Origin: Diplonema japonicum
Taxonomy: Eukaryota > Euglenozoa > Diplonemea > Diplonemida > Diplonemidae
Reading direction: 5' to 3'
Assembly: GCA_964019335.1 (NCBI GenBank)
Contig: OZ025707.1
Coordinates: 419,501 to 483,500 of the forward strand
DNA: 64,000 bases
Positions 26,301 through 36,745 of this stretch are shown one piece after another. Made by a program: the position numbers and the translations under genes. The notes under the pieces were generated by a model. The model saw only the letters and a program-made list of their open reading frames with translations. It was not told the origin of the DNA and made no database searches. How positions within the stretch are numbered: the stretch's first letter is position 1; each line of letters starts with the position of its first letter.

Positions 26301-29300
26301 GCCAGCCTCAAAGCGGCTGAAGTAGAGAAGGAAAACCTCGCTAAAGAGCTTGCTGCCACACAAAAGGAGCTGGAAGGAAAGGTGGCCGATCTGCATGAGG
26401 AGAAGAAACGCGCTGGAAACCTAGACGAGTCGCAAAAGCAGCAGCAGGGTGTGATAGATCGACTCAAAGACGAACAGGCGGGCGGTCAACGGCATCTTGA
26501 AGAGAAGGACAGGGAGATCGCCGACATCAAGCAACAGCAACGTGTCTTAGAGGCAAAGGTGGCGGAGGCAGAAGCGCGAGCATCGAAAACAGCGCAAGCC
26601 GAGACTGCGAAAGGTGCGGAGCTTGACGCTGAGCGTGCGAAGAACACTGACCTGTCAAGCAAGCTGTTCACGCAAGAAGTTGAGAAAGACAAGCTAAAAG
26701 GCGAGTTTGGGAGCACCAAGGGGGAACTGGACCGCGTGAGGGCCGGGCTACGTCGGGAGCAGGAGCGCAACGCAGAGCTCGAGACCACTCTTCAGTCTAA
26801 CCAGCAAGACTTTGCGAAGACAGCTGGCATCCAGCAGGCCATGGGCCGTCAGGCGACCGAACTTGGTGCTGAACGCGCCAAGAGCATAGCACTTTCAAGC
26901 GAAACCAAGCTGCTGAAATCCAAGCTAGAGGCCGCCGAAGCGGAACGGGAAAGCCTCAAGGAAGCTCTAGCCGGTGCACAGAAAGATCTCGACACGACAG
27001 CAGCAGACCTGTTGTCTGAAAAGAAGCGCGCACATGGTCTCGACGAGACAGTAAAGCAGCAGCAAGATGCCCTGCACCGTAGCAAGGAAGAGCAGGATCG
27101 GAAGCAACAACAACTGGAAGAGAAAGAGAGGGAGAACAACAATCTGATGCAAGACGCGGAAGAGAAGGTTCGAAAACTGCAAGCAGAGTCCGAAGGACTG
27201 CGGGGCTCACTCGCAGCACAGGCGTCTGATTCGCAGCGCGAGGTTGCAAAGATGCAGGACACGCTTGAACGCCTAGCTGCCGAACACGAGGCAGCGTCCG
27301 CAGAACACAGCAACAATTTGAAGGACCAAGAAGGCAAGCTACATGCTGCAGAAACGGACAAGCGGGCTTTGAAGAATGAGGTGGCAGCAGCGCAGAGAGA
27401 GCTTGAAGCACAGAAAGCAGATCTGCAACAAGAAAAGAAGCGCGGTGCCATCCTAAACGACACAGTGAAGCAGCAGCAAAGGACCCTCGATCGGGTGACA
27501 GAAGAGCAGACAAAGCTCCAGAAGCAGCTCAACGAGAACGAAGGGACGAAAAGGGAAAACGCCGACCTGAAGCGACACAAACAAGAGTTGGAAGCCAAAC
27601 TGGAGAGGCTAGAAACAGAGGCGGACAGACTGCGAAACTCTATCGCCCGTCAAGCAGGCGAGATGCAAGCTGAGGCTGCGAAAAGCGCTGAGCTTGATGC
27701 GGAGCGCGCACAGCTGAGCAACAAGCTCTTCACAATGGGCGTTGAGCACGACGGACTGAAGAACGAGCTGGAAAGCGCACATGCAGAGCTGGAGCGTGCT
27801 AGGGAGGAAGTGCAGCGTGAGCAAGAGCGCAACACGACCTTGAATGCCGATTTCCAAGAATCTATGGATCGTATGGCCGAACTCGGTTTGGAGTTAGCAC
27901 AGACACGGTCAGAGAAGGAAGCGCAAGAACGTAAGTTGCAAGAGACGTGCAAAGAACTGGAGCAATGCATACAGGATATAGAAGAGGAGAAGCGACGACA
28001 CGCCATGCAAGCAGGGAGTCTGAAGCAAAAGGCGGACGAGGCGGAAAAACAGTTGGCAGCTGCGAAACGTGAGCACACCGACGCCTTGAACTTCGACCTG
28101 TCTGCCATGCGGAGGAGCAAAGCTGCCGCCGAACGCGACCTTCAGGACGAAATAGAGAAGAAGAAAACAGAGCTGTCAAAAGCGCAGCGCGACCACAGCA
28201 AGCTTAAAGCGGAGGTACAAGATCGCAACATGCAGCTGAAGGAGAGGGACAACACACTAAACACAATGAAGGACGATATTGATGCCTTGAAAGAGCGGCT
28301 CCGCAGGCAGGAACGGGAAACAAGAGACTTCACAGACGAGCTCAAACAACAACAGGAGAAATTCGTAGGTGATATGACAAAGCGGCATGCCGACCAGATA
28401 CAGTCGCTTGAGAAGGAGCTCGTCTGTGAACGCAAGAGGAGTGAAGATCTGGTGTCTGACTTGGAACGTATGAGGAAACAGGCAGCCGAGGCTGAGAAGG
28501 CCCGAGAAAGTATAAATGAGTATCAAAATGAGTATCAAGCAGAGGTCAACAGACTAGAAGGAGAGCTCGCAGAGCTTGGAGAACTACTGGAGGCCAGGGA
28601 CGCAAGCCAGCAAGAGTTGTTGAGCGTCAAAAGCAATCTGTTAAAACACAAGCAGAGGGCAGCACAGCAGGCCGCAGAGTTTGAACAGCAGCTAGACTCG
28701 GAGGTGTCGAAGAGACGGGCTGTCGAGGACAGGTTTGCCCGGGAGCAGGAAGACCACGAGAAAACGAGGGACGCCAACAAAGCCGCCCAGCAGGAAGCCC
28801 AGCACGCGATGGACGGTCTGCAGAAGAACATGACGGAACTGAAGAAGAGCCTTGCACATTCGCAGGACACTTGTCGGGATGGTGTCGTGGCGAATGAGAA
28901 GCTGCACACAAAAGTGAAACATCTTGAGAACGCGAACATGGAGGCGGAAAACAGGAAACAGGTGCTGCAGGACAAACTGCGTTCCGTTGAGGGGCAGATC
29001 AGAGAGCTGCAGAACGGCAGCGATCAGCTGCGCCACACCATCAGCAGTCTCAAGGCAGAGGCAGATGCTGTAGCTGCACGGAACTCGGAAATCGAAAGCG
29101 CAGCGGAGCTTGCCAGGAAAACCGCGGAAGAAGCACGCAACGCCGCCGAAGCAAGGGAGAAGTCAGCTGTCACCAGAGCTGACCAAGCGGAGGAGAGATA
29201 TGAAATAAAGTATCGCGAAGCCGAGGATGCCATAGACAGGGAACAACGAATGGCACAGTCGATGGAACTGGACAAGAAAAGCAGGTCACAAATCGCGTCG

Positions 29301-31012
29301 GCCGCCGAGGAAGAGATAGCAGGCATGCGGAGGACTGCCAACGAGCTTCGCGACGAGCTGCGAACAGCACAGTCACAGCTGCATGATTTAAAATGTGAGC
29401 ACAGGGAGGCTGAACAGGCACTGGACGCCAGCAAGGCAAACACTGAAAAAGAGATCACAATGCTGCAGGACAACCTCACACGAGCACAAGAACAGCTGGA
29501 GAGGGAACGCAGGCGCAACGAGCAAGCAACTGAGGAGGTCCTCAGCATGCGCCGTGGGCAACAGCATGACGCGGCGGAAGCGGAGCGCTTGCTCCGCGAA
29601 AACGAAAGCCTTCAAGAGGAGCACAAAAAAAAACACGCCGAGCATGTCATATCCGCCAGCAAAGCAGCCGACTGCGAGGCGGCTTTGAAAAGCACGAAGC
29701 AAGACCTTGAACACACAAGACAGGACCTCGAACGCACTCAGGCGGACTTGGAGACTGCACGTGTGCAAGTTGAACAGTTGGACATGCAACTCGGCCAATG
29801 CACGGAACAAGACGAGACCTTGAAAATGCTGCAACGCGACACGGAACGTGGAAGGGAGAAAGAGAGACATCTCCAAGACCTCCTGCACAGGGAGAAAGAG
29901 CTCATGAGAATCGTGAGCGGAGCGTTGCAAGACCTGGGCTCAAGACGAAGCGTGGCGGGGGTGGCTGCAGGGAGCCTGACAGCAGACCTGCTGAATGTCG
30001 ACAGGTGCATCGAGGAGACGATGGCCGAGTGCGAACAGCTGCGGAGAAACCTCTCCGAGGCTGAAGCAGAAGGTCGCGAGCACAGAACACGCGCCGACGT
30101 CACAGCTTCCGACGCCGAGAGGGCACGACGTGTAAATGATGCCACCGAACGCCGGCTCAACGAAGAAGTAGCAAACATGAAAGCTATCATGCAGGAAGCC
30201 GACTCAAAGCACCACAACGCTGCCACAGAGCTGCGGGACAAGGTGAACCGCCTAGAGAGCGCACTGTCGGAGGCACAAGAACAACTCGCAATTGAAATAC
30301 AGCACAACCACAAACAACGGCAGGGCGTCGAGGAGGAGAGGAACGAGCTGCAAGGTGCTTTGGAAAACGTCGAGATGGAGCTGCAGGCTGTGCGCAGGGA
30401 GCTACGCGAAGTGAAGAGGGAGCTGCGCAATGCGACAGAAGACTCACGCGAAATGGAGGCAAGAGTGCACAAGCTCTCGGGAGAGGTTGAGATGCTACAA
30501 ACCGCACTTGCCGAATCCGAGGCAGGACGGGAAAAGTTCAAACGGAAAGCAGAGACAATGGAAACAGAGGCTGTCCAAGGCCTTGCAGGTACGAAACTCT
30601 TAAAAAGAAAAAAAAAAAAAAAAAAAAATAAAAACAAAAAATAAAAACAGAAATTCATGAGACGGTGAAGGATTCAAACAGGCGTACGGCTGCTGCGGAG
30701 AGGTCGATGCGGGCTGCAGAGATCGAACAACGGAGGTTGCAGAAAGTGCTGGATTTAGAGCGGCAGGAGAAGGAGCACAGCGAGCAAGAATTCATGAAGG
30801 TAGCCTCGGAACTAGAAGCGAAGGCGAGGGAGGTACAGGCGAGATCGGATGAGACAAAAAAGTCACTTAGGAAAGCGGAGGCAGATGGCGAGGAGCTCCG
30901 TCGGCAGTTAACCCAAGACACCGCCTTAGCGGCACATCGGAGAATGTCACTCAGGGAGGCCACACCCATGTCGCATGGGTCTGCCTACCGCACTTCACGT
31001 ACGTTGCTCTAG
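23343..31012 (+). CDS. giant coiled-coil protein with degenerate kinesin-like head
   Basis: Exons 23343-30588 and 30651-31012, with a 62-nt A-rich intron splitting a codon, give about 2,535 residues. The frame is open upstream to 23211 but lacks an ATG there, so I start at 23343. Residues 1 to about 290 follow the order of a kinesin motor. There is an initial strand (AKVVLWLQ), then CNEVFPAGDVKGVWE where motors have the D-x-VF segment, and QGENCNVVHMSEGNNTN exactly where the P-loop should be. These are followed by STLVVSVVLRS, a degenerate LNFMRP, and SSHMKPSEYN near the end of the head. The GxxxxGKT P-loop, SSRSH and DLAGSE motifs are absent, so ATPase activity is unlikely. The rest, from about residue 330, is almost unbroken heptad-rich coiled coil with tandem repeats. 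It is probably a long structural or tethering protein; the kinesin ancestry is my inference. Confidence 0.75.
25425..25971 (+). repeat. four in-frame tandem repeats in coiled-coil gene
   Basis: Four near-identical units start at 25425, 25563, 25698 and 25836, with lengths of 46, 45, 46 and 45 codons. The units alternate KEEQLGEAQKE and KEELGEARKE, so the true period is a two-unit block of 273 bp. Each unit carries LKQNKRELEAKV. A looser repeat of 206 codons follows, with NQQDFAKTAGIQ encoded near 26181 and again near 26799. Confidence 0.9.
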
Positions 31013-31860
31013 AGCTTTTAGATTTTATGTTTTTTTTTTTTCCTTCTTCTTTTTGTACTTTTTTTTATTTGTTGAATTCTAAGGGTTACTTTCTGTCACT
31101 CGAGTGAATGTTTCACTTGCGTGTGAGTAAAAATGGTGGTTTTAATTTTTTTTTTTTATCTCCTCAATTTTACTTCATTTCAGTAGTCCCTATAAAAAAA
31201 TCAAAAACTGCGGGGAAAGTGGTCACATTTTGCGCACCAAAATCTGCAAAAGAAAAATGGGGGCCCCCGGTCAAATCGACCCGGGACCACATTTCTTTAC
31301 CGGGCGTGGGATGCCGCCTGAGGTACGTGCTTGTTGCCCATCCTATCACCGATTTATATCGATGAAAAAATTGGTGTTTCCTGGAGTGAAAAGAAAAAAA
31401 GAAAAAAGTAAAATTGAGATGAGTGTACAGACAAGGTTAGACTTTTTTTTTTGTGTATTAGTAAAAAAAAAAAAAAGAAAAAAAAAGAATCCCGAGGACT
31501 GGCAACCAAAGGAGAAAAAAAAAAAAAAAAAAAAAAAAAAAGGCCATTAGCCAACTGTGGAAAGAGAATACCCATGTCACAAAGGTGCTAGAACAATAAC
31601 ACAGGCCGACACGAAAGCACGAACGTCTCAACACACTTCCGTTGGCTCCACACAGCCCAGCTGGGTGGGGTCGGTCTGGCTAGACCAAGAGGAGGTGGAA
31701 TTTAAAAAAAAAAAAAAAAAAAAAGTATAGTATTTTTCTTATGTTTCCACTCCCTCCCTCGCCCCCTCCCCCCCTTTTTTTTTCCAAGGACAAAAAGAAA
31801 AAAACCCCCCCTCCCCACAGGAAAAAAAAAAAAAAGCGAAGGGAAGAAGAAAAAAAAAAA
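31013..31860. other. low-complexity spacer with one unique segment
   Basis: Mostly T and A runs. Bases 31200-31380 are of mixed composition and contain a weak inverted repeat (CTCAATTTTAC near 31163 and its complement near 31407). Bases 31560-31690 are also complex and include CCCAGCTGGG and GGTCTGGCTAGACC hairpins. I see no open frame with coding character and no recognisable RNA gene. Confidence 0.5.
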
Positions 31861-31935
31861 ATGTCAGCTGAGGAGATAGCAGCTTTGAAGGAGGAGAATG
31901 AACGGTTGAACGAACAGGTGAAACAGGTAACGACC

Positions 31936-31966
<31 letters not shown>

Positions 31967-32782
31967 AGATGAACATGCAAATGATTGGACTTCGCTTTGC
32001 ATCAAACACCCCCGACCTGGACGACGCGTACGACCGGAGGAAAGCGGCAGTTGAGGTAGAGTCGCCGGAGATCGGTACAAGAGTGAAGATCGTGAACCAA
32101 GGGAGCAAGTACAACTCAAACGATTTCAAGTCCTCCTTCGGGGAGGGTCTGGACTACACCGACGTGGTGGAGCAGGGCGCCATGGGTGTCGTTACACAAA
32201 AGTGCCAACATTTCAAAAAGAGGGGCACCGAGGTATTCTTGGTGAAGTTCGACTCCGGTAAAAGCGCAGTCCTGGCACGAAAGGGTATCGAACCGTCTTT
32301 CTGGGTTGGCTCCCATGTAACCATCACCAACGTTGGGTGCAAGTACGCCGCAAAGGACTTCTCCTCTCGGTACCCTGATAATACTGTCACCGACGAATGC
32401 CGCGTGAGCCAGCGTGGTGTTATAATCTCCATTCAGCCCCACTACAAGGCGAAGAATACTACTGTTTTCTTGGTGGCCATCGATTCGAAGCTTCGTTGTG
32501 TGGTGATGAACGGTAAGGGGTGCACACCGCGTGAAATCCCCGGCCTGCGGGACTACTCACGCAGAAGGGAGAGGAAGGAAGAGGAGCGAGCGAAGAAGGA
32601 AAAAGAAGCGGAAGAGAAAACCACCACCGAGGAACAATCACCCGCTGCTGAAGAAGAACCCGTTGCGGGACAAGAATCTGAAAAAAGAGCGGTATGTGGG
32701 GAATTAAAAAAAAAAAAAAAAAAAGGCGAGCGAGGAACCCGAAGACGCCCCGAGTGAGAAGAAGAGGAAAGTCGAAGAGTGA
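31861..32782 (+). CDS. tandem SH3-like domain protein with C-terminal nuclear signal
   Basis: Exons 31861-31926, 31969-32691 and 32726-32782 give about 281 residues; introns are 42 and 34 nt, both dominated by an A-tract. Exon 1 encodes a short helix (EEIAALKEENERLNEQVKQ). Exon 2 encodes two copies of a roughly 75-residue module. The first reads GTRVKIVNQGSKYNSNDF ... EVFLVKFDSG. The second reads GSHVTITNVGCKYAAKDF ... VFLVAIDS. Their spacing looks like small beta-barrels of SH3/Tudor/KOW type. A charged linker follows, and exon 3 supplies the tail PSEKKRKVEE, a classical monopartite nuclear localisation signal. That the spliced frame ends in such a signal supports the intron calls. Function unknown; a chromatin or RNA adaptor is possible. 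Confidence 0.7.
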
Positions 32783-33511
32783 GGGGAAAAAAATGGATTA
32801 AAAAAGTGTTTTTTTTTAGGGGGGGGTTTTTTTTTTCTGGAAAAGGGTATCACTTTGCTAAGGAAGGGGAGAAACAAATCGGGAAAAAAAAAAAGAATAG
32901 AATGGAGGGGATGTTCTCTTGTTTGTTTTCTTTTCTTTTGTGGTCTCCTTTTTTTGTTTTGTTTTTTTTCCTTTTCTTTTTTCCTTTTTGTTTTCATCAG
33001 GATACAAGCAAAAATAAATATTTTTTTGTAAGGGTAAAGCCGCATCGAAAAGTGTTTGTCTTTTTTATTTCTTCTTTCTTACAAGGTACCAACCCGTAGT
33101 AAGCAATCTGAATTTCTTTCCCCCCCCTTTTTTTTCCCCTACTTCATATTATTTAAAAAGGTTTCCTTTCTTCATTCTGGGAAGGGGGGAAGGGGGAACG
33201 GATGCAGCACAGAGGAGAAGCAACACTTTATCCCCCCCACCCACTCCCTCAACATAATTCCCCCCACCCTCAAATACGCAAAAGGAGAGGAAAGCGGGGA
33301 AAAAAAAAAAAAAAAAAAAAGAAAATCAGATTTTGTGTAACACATTATTTTTTTTTCCCCCCACCTCTCGCCCATCCCCTTTGGTTTTGCTCTTTTTTTT
33401 TTTTCTTCTTTTTTTTTAAAAAAAAAAAAAGAAAAAAAAAAAAAAAACCACGTCCCCCCTCTGAATTTTTTTTTTTATAATTATAAATAATAAAAAAAAA
33501 AGGATGAGAAC
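32783..33511. other. low-complexity spacer
   Basis: G, A, T and C homopolymer runs with only short mixed segments (33030-33115 and 33195-33290). No gene, RNA or repeat is recognised. An ATG at 33504 opens a ten-codon frame that overlaps the next gene's start out of frame and could act as a small upstream ORF. Confidence 0.5.
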
Positions 33512-36040
33512 ATGGAGCTTGCGGGAGTGGTAGAGGTACCACCGCACCCAACGGAGTTACCAAAGGCCACCATGAGCCCCGTGCGACAGTCGGGCAGCGA
33601 GGCTCCACAGGGAAGCATTATAATGTCTCCGGTGATATCTCCGAGCAGGCAACTGAACCTAGGGGACGCGTACACAGACCTGCGGGAGCGGTACGATGTG
33701 CTGTGCTCCACACACGACGACGTAGTGGTGAGCCAGGTCCTCCCCCTGCAGCACCGCCTGTCAGAACTCGCAGTAGTTCTATCAGACGAACGCACGCACC
33801 GCGAAGGCCTGGGCATCCTCCTCGAAGAGAAGGACCGCGAGCTTGAAATCCTCAAGCAGGAGATGAAACGGCAAAAACTCCTTGAGTACATGATCATCAG
33901 GAAGAAAGACGACCAGATCACAACATTAGAGAATACCACCAACGCAGCCGCCGGCCACGGTACAGGTCCTCACGACCTCCAAGGCCACGGTCACGGTGAA
34001 GGACACACCCCTACCCACGGCGGTGTACACCTTGGGCATGATGATGCTAACATGTCAAGCGATGTGAGCGGCCATCGTCAAAGGCAGAGCGTCCGGTTGG
34101 AAAGCCCTGTCGAGGCAGGGAAGCATCCCATCGGCGGCCCTGCAGTAGGCCCCACCGAGTCATGGGAAGGCCCTCCCAGACGGAACGGAACAGGAGGCAG
34201 TGTTTCAAGCACTGGCGAACGCCGCCGACGTGCTGCAACCTGCAGCAACCCTGACACATCAATGGCCTTGTCCGGCACCTCTGTCCCAACACGGCGATCG
34301 GAACGAAGGAAGTCAGATGTTTCCTTTAAAGACATGGAAGGTGCTTATAACAACGACCCTGAGGCAGAACAGTCAGAAGAGGGATACAGCCACGACAGCC
34401 AGTCGGAGATGATGTCCAATGGTATCCCCCCTGCAGAACGCGAGGCGCTCATCACCCGTGCGGACGAGGCTGCGAAGGATGCTACCGAAGCCAAAGCCGA
34501 GATAGAAGTTCTCAAGCAACAGCTGCAGGATGCCCAGAACGTTGCCGCTCAGGCGCAGAAGGAAACGGGGGACATCGCTCAGGAGCTGCTGGAGACCAAA
34601 GACGTGGACGACCGCAGGCAGGACGTCATTAAAGACATGCAGCAGCAGATCGAGAACTACATACGCGCGGAAGACGAGATGCCTGCTGCGATACAAGAAG
34701 CAGAAGGGCAGATCATGGACCTGCAGAAACAGCTTTCCGACCAAAAGCAAGAGGCGACCTGTCTGTACGATGACATGAAGAGGGAGTTCAAGACCCAGTT
34801 CTCGGAGACCGTGTCAGAGCTTAACAACCAAATCGAGGTGTTGAAGCAGCGCGTGAACTCCCTCAAGGACGAGACGGCGGAGCACGAGAATGAAAAGATC
34901 GCTTTGCAGAAGCTGACGCAGCAGCTTCGGCAGGCGGTTGCACAGGCATCACGAGAAGCATCAGTCGCTGACAAAAAAGCACAGGCTTACGAACAGGAGA
35001 ACAGAATCTTGAAACAAAACACGGCGCAAAACAAACGTGACATCGAACTGCTACGCGACAAGGCGAAGAGTCTAGAAGCGGCGAAGAACCAACTACAGGA
35101 CGCGGCAGCGCAGCTCAACAACGAGTACACCTTACTGTTGGGAAAGTACAACACGACAGAGACGGAGAAGTCCGGGGTGCAGAGAAAGGTAACAGAGATG
35201 GACACGGAACTGAGCAACACACACGGGGAATATCTATCGCAGCTGAAAAGCTCTGAACAGGAAATGATACGCTTAATGGAGAAACTAGACGCTGCAGAGG
35301 AGAACGCTCGCGCAATGGAAACCGAGATCAACGCGTTGCAGGACACCTTATCCACAGAAAAGTTACGATGCGAAGATGAAAAGCGCCGCGCGGACCGAGA
35401 AGAACTCGTTTCGAAACGTCTTAGAGAAGAAGCACAGCGAGCAAGGTCGGACGTTGAAACTCTCCGTGCGGTGCTCAGCCAACAATCAGGCGTCCTTGAC
35501 GGCGTTGACAGTGCTTTGGCGGAAAAGGACCAAACAGTTATTGAATACGAGCGTGAGATACGAACCGCAGCGGAGAAGAACCAAACCCTCCTAGAGGTGG
35601 AACAACGCCTCCGGAAGGAGCTCCGAAGGGGGGAACAAGAATGGGCTATTCTCGAAAAGGAGTACAGAGAAAAGGAGCGCTACCTTGCTGAGTGGGCGAG
35701 AAAAAGCGCAGATTGGGAACTTCGGGAATCGGAGCTCACGTCGAGGATTCAAGATTTGGAAGGTGCTGCTGGTCAGATCAAAGCGTCTTATGTGGCCGCC
35801 AAGCAAGCTGCCGCCGCAACGGAATCCCGTGTACTTGAAGAAGAGCGAAGAGCGGTGACCTCAGAGGGCGAGGTCAGGATTTTAGAGGCGCGTGTTGCGT
35901 CGCTTTCCAAGGAGCTGCTCCATGCGCAGACGCAGCTGCACAAGACACACCTCACCACCTCTCTGCAGGGGGTGCAGGAATCGGTGTCCGTCTCTCCCCC
36001 GCGACATCAGCAACGCCTTCCCAAACCTTTTAGCTTTTAG
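33512..36040 (+). CDS. long coiled-coil protein, unknown function
   Basis: A single-exon gene of 842 residues. The N-terminal 130 residues include a helical stretch ending in EEKDRELEILKQEMKRQKLL. Residues 145-310 are disordered, with a histidine/glycine-rich patch (HDLQGHGHGEGHTPTHGG) and serine-rich stretches. From about residue 315 to 810 the protein is nearly continuous coiled coil, ending in a short proline-rich tail. No enzymatic motif, signal peptide or membrane segment is visible. The ATG at 33512 is the first in frame after a spacer of homopolymers. Its architecture is like centrosomal, basal-body or tethering coiled-coil proteins, but I cannot assign a family. Confidence 0.75.
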   Translation: MELAGVVEVPPHPTELPKATMSPVRQSGSEAPQGSIIMSPVISPSRQLNLGDAYTDLRERYDVLCSTHDDVVVSQVLPLQHRLSELAVVLSDERTHREGLGILLEEKDRELEILKQEMKRQKLLEYMIIRKKDDQITTLENTTNAAAGHGTGPHDLQGHGHGEGHTPTHGGVHLGHDDANMSSDVSGHRQRQSVRLESPVEAGKHPIGGPAVGPTESWEGPPRRNGTGGSVSSTGERRRRAATCSNPDTSMALSGTSVPTRRSERRKSDVSFKDMEGAYNNDPEAEQSEEGYSHDSQSEMMSNGIPPAEREALITRADEAAKDATEAKAEIEVLKQQLQDAQNVAAQAQKETGDIAQELLETKDVDDRRQDVIKDMQQQIENYIRAEDEMPAAIQEAEGQIMDLQKQLSDQKQEATCLYDDMKREFKTQFSETVSELNNQIEVLKQRVNSLKDETAEHENEKIALQKLTQQLRQAVAQASREASVADKKAQAYEQENRILKQNTAQNKRDIELLRDKAKSLEAAKNQLQDAAAQLNNEYTLLLGKYNTTETEKSGVQRKVTEMDTELSNTHGEYLSQLKSSEQEMIRLMEKLDAAEENARAMETEINALQDTLSTEKLRCEDEKRRADREELVSKRLREEAQRARSDVETLRAVLSQQSGVLDGVDSALAEKDQTVIEYEREIRTAAEKNQTLLEVEQRLRKELRRGEQEWAILEKEYREKERYLAEWARKSADWELRESELTSRIQDLEGAAGQIKASYVAAKQAAAATESRVLEEERRAVTSEGEVRILEARVASLSKELLHAQTQLHKTHLTTSLQGVQESVSVSPPRHQQRLPKPFSF

Positions 36041-36251
36041 ATGTTTTTTTTGTACTGTATTAAATATAATAAATTATTTTTTTTTTTCTTCCTGTATTTC
36101 TTTTTTCCCCATTATGTTGTACAACTTTTATTTTTTTGTTTGTTATTTTCTGCAAAAGTTCTTTTTTTTTTATTAAAAAAAAAGAAGAAAAAAAGGGGTT
36201 TCTTTACACACCGATTTACACGAATCCAAAAAAAAAAAAAACCAAGAAGAA

Positions 36252-36485
36252 ATGGGCAAGCATCCACTTACGGTGATCGGGGCATCGTGGTGTGGGCATA
36301 CTACGCATGAACGCGCAGAGCTGAAGAGTGCGGGTGTGGCTTACAATTATATCGATGGTGACAAAGATGCTGCTGCTGCTCAAAAGGCGAAGCTGTACCC
36401 GACTCTGATGTGCAGCAGCAACGGCAAGGTACACTATGGGGAGATGGCAGGCTCGGCAGTCAAGACTTGGTGCCCTAGTACTTGA
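36252..36485 (+). CDS. small thioredoxin/glutaredoxin-fold protein (CGHT motif)
   Basis: A 77-residue protein. It starts with a strand (LTVIGASWCGHTTHE) in which WCGHT occupies the position of the thioredoxin-family active site. A helix follows (RAELKSAGV), then a second strand with YNYIDGDKD, a helix of alanines, and YPTLMCSSNGKVHYGEM, which contains the cis-proline region typical of the fold. Only one active-site cysteine remains (CGHT, not CGHC), so a monothiol glutaredoxin-like or structural role is more likely than disulfide exchange. It is shorter than usual thioredoxins (about 105 residues), lacking the final helix. No targeting peptide is visible. Confidence 0.65.
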   Translation: MGKHPLTVIGASWCGHTTHERAELKSAGVAYNYIDGDKDAAAAQKAKLYPTLMCSSNGKVHYGEMAGSAVKTWCPST

Positions 36486-36659
36486 GCTTTTAGATATTAA
36501 GATTCCATTTTTTTTTTTTTTGTTCTTTTCTTTGTAAACACTGCCAACAGGGGAAAGGGGAAGGGGGGAGAAAAAAAAAGTAAAATGATTTGAAACTGAG
36601 AAATGCCACTGAACATGCCGAGCCGATGGAATCTGAACGCACTGGACAACCCGTACCCT

Positions 36660-36745
36660 CTTGGGTCTTGCCGTGAAGCGCGACAGCATGAAATCGATTG
36701 CATTGTCGACACAACGGACGCGGCCACCAGCAGCATCTCCGCCTA
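36660..36745 (+). pseudogene. fragment related to the gene at the window's right end
   Basis: These 86 bases closely match 63914-64000, inside the gene that runs off the right edge. Shared protein text is GLAVKRDSM-SIALS. The copy here lacks about ten bases after ATTGTCG, which shifts the frame, and similarity fades on the left. It is therefore a truncated, frameshifted duplicate. How far the similarity extends to the right cannot be judged, because the other copy is cut by the window end. Confidence 0.7.

Noticed and set aside
26849-27598. Long open frame on the minus strand
   Set aside because: It is the antisense shadow of the coiled-coil gene, with serine/arginine/alanine-biased composition and no independent start context.
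31160-31420. Possible small inverted-repeat element
   Set aside because: Only 11 matching bases (CTCAATTTTAC) in low-complexity surroundings, with no target-site duplication.
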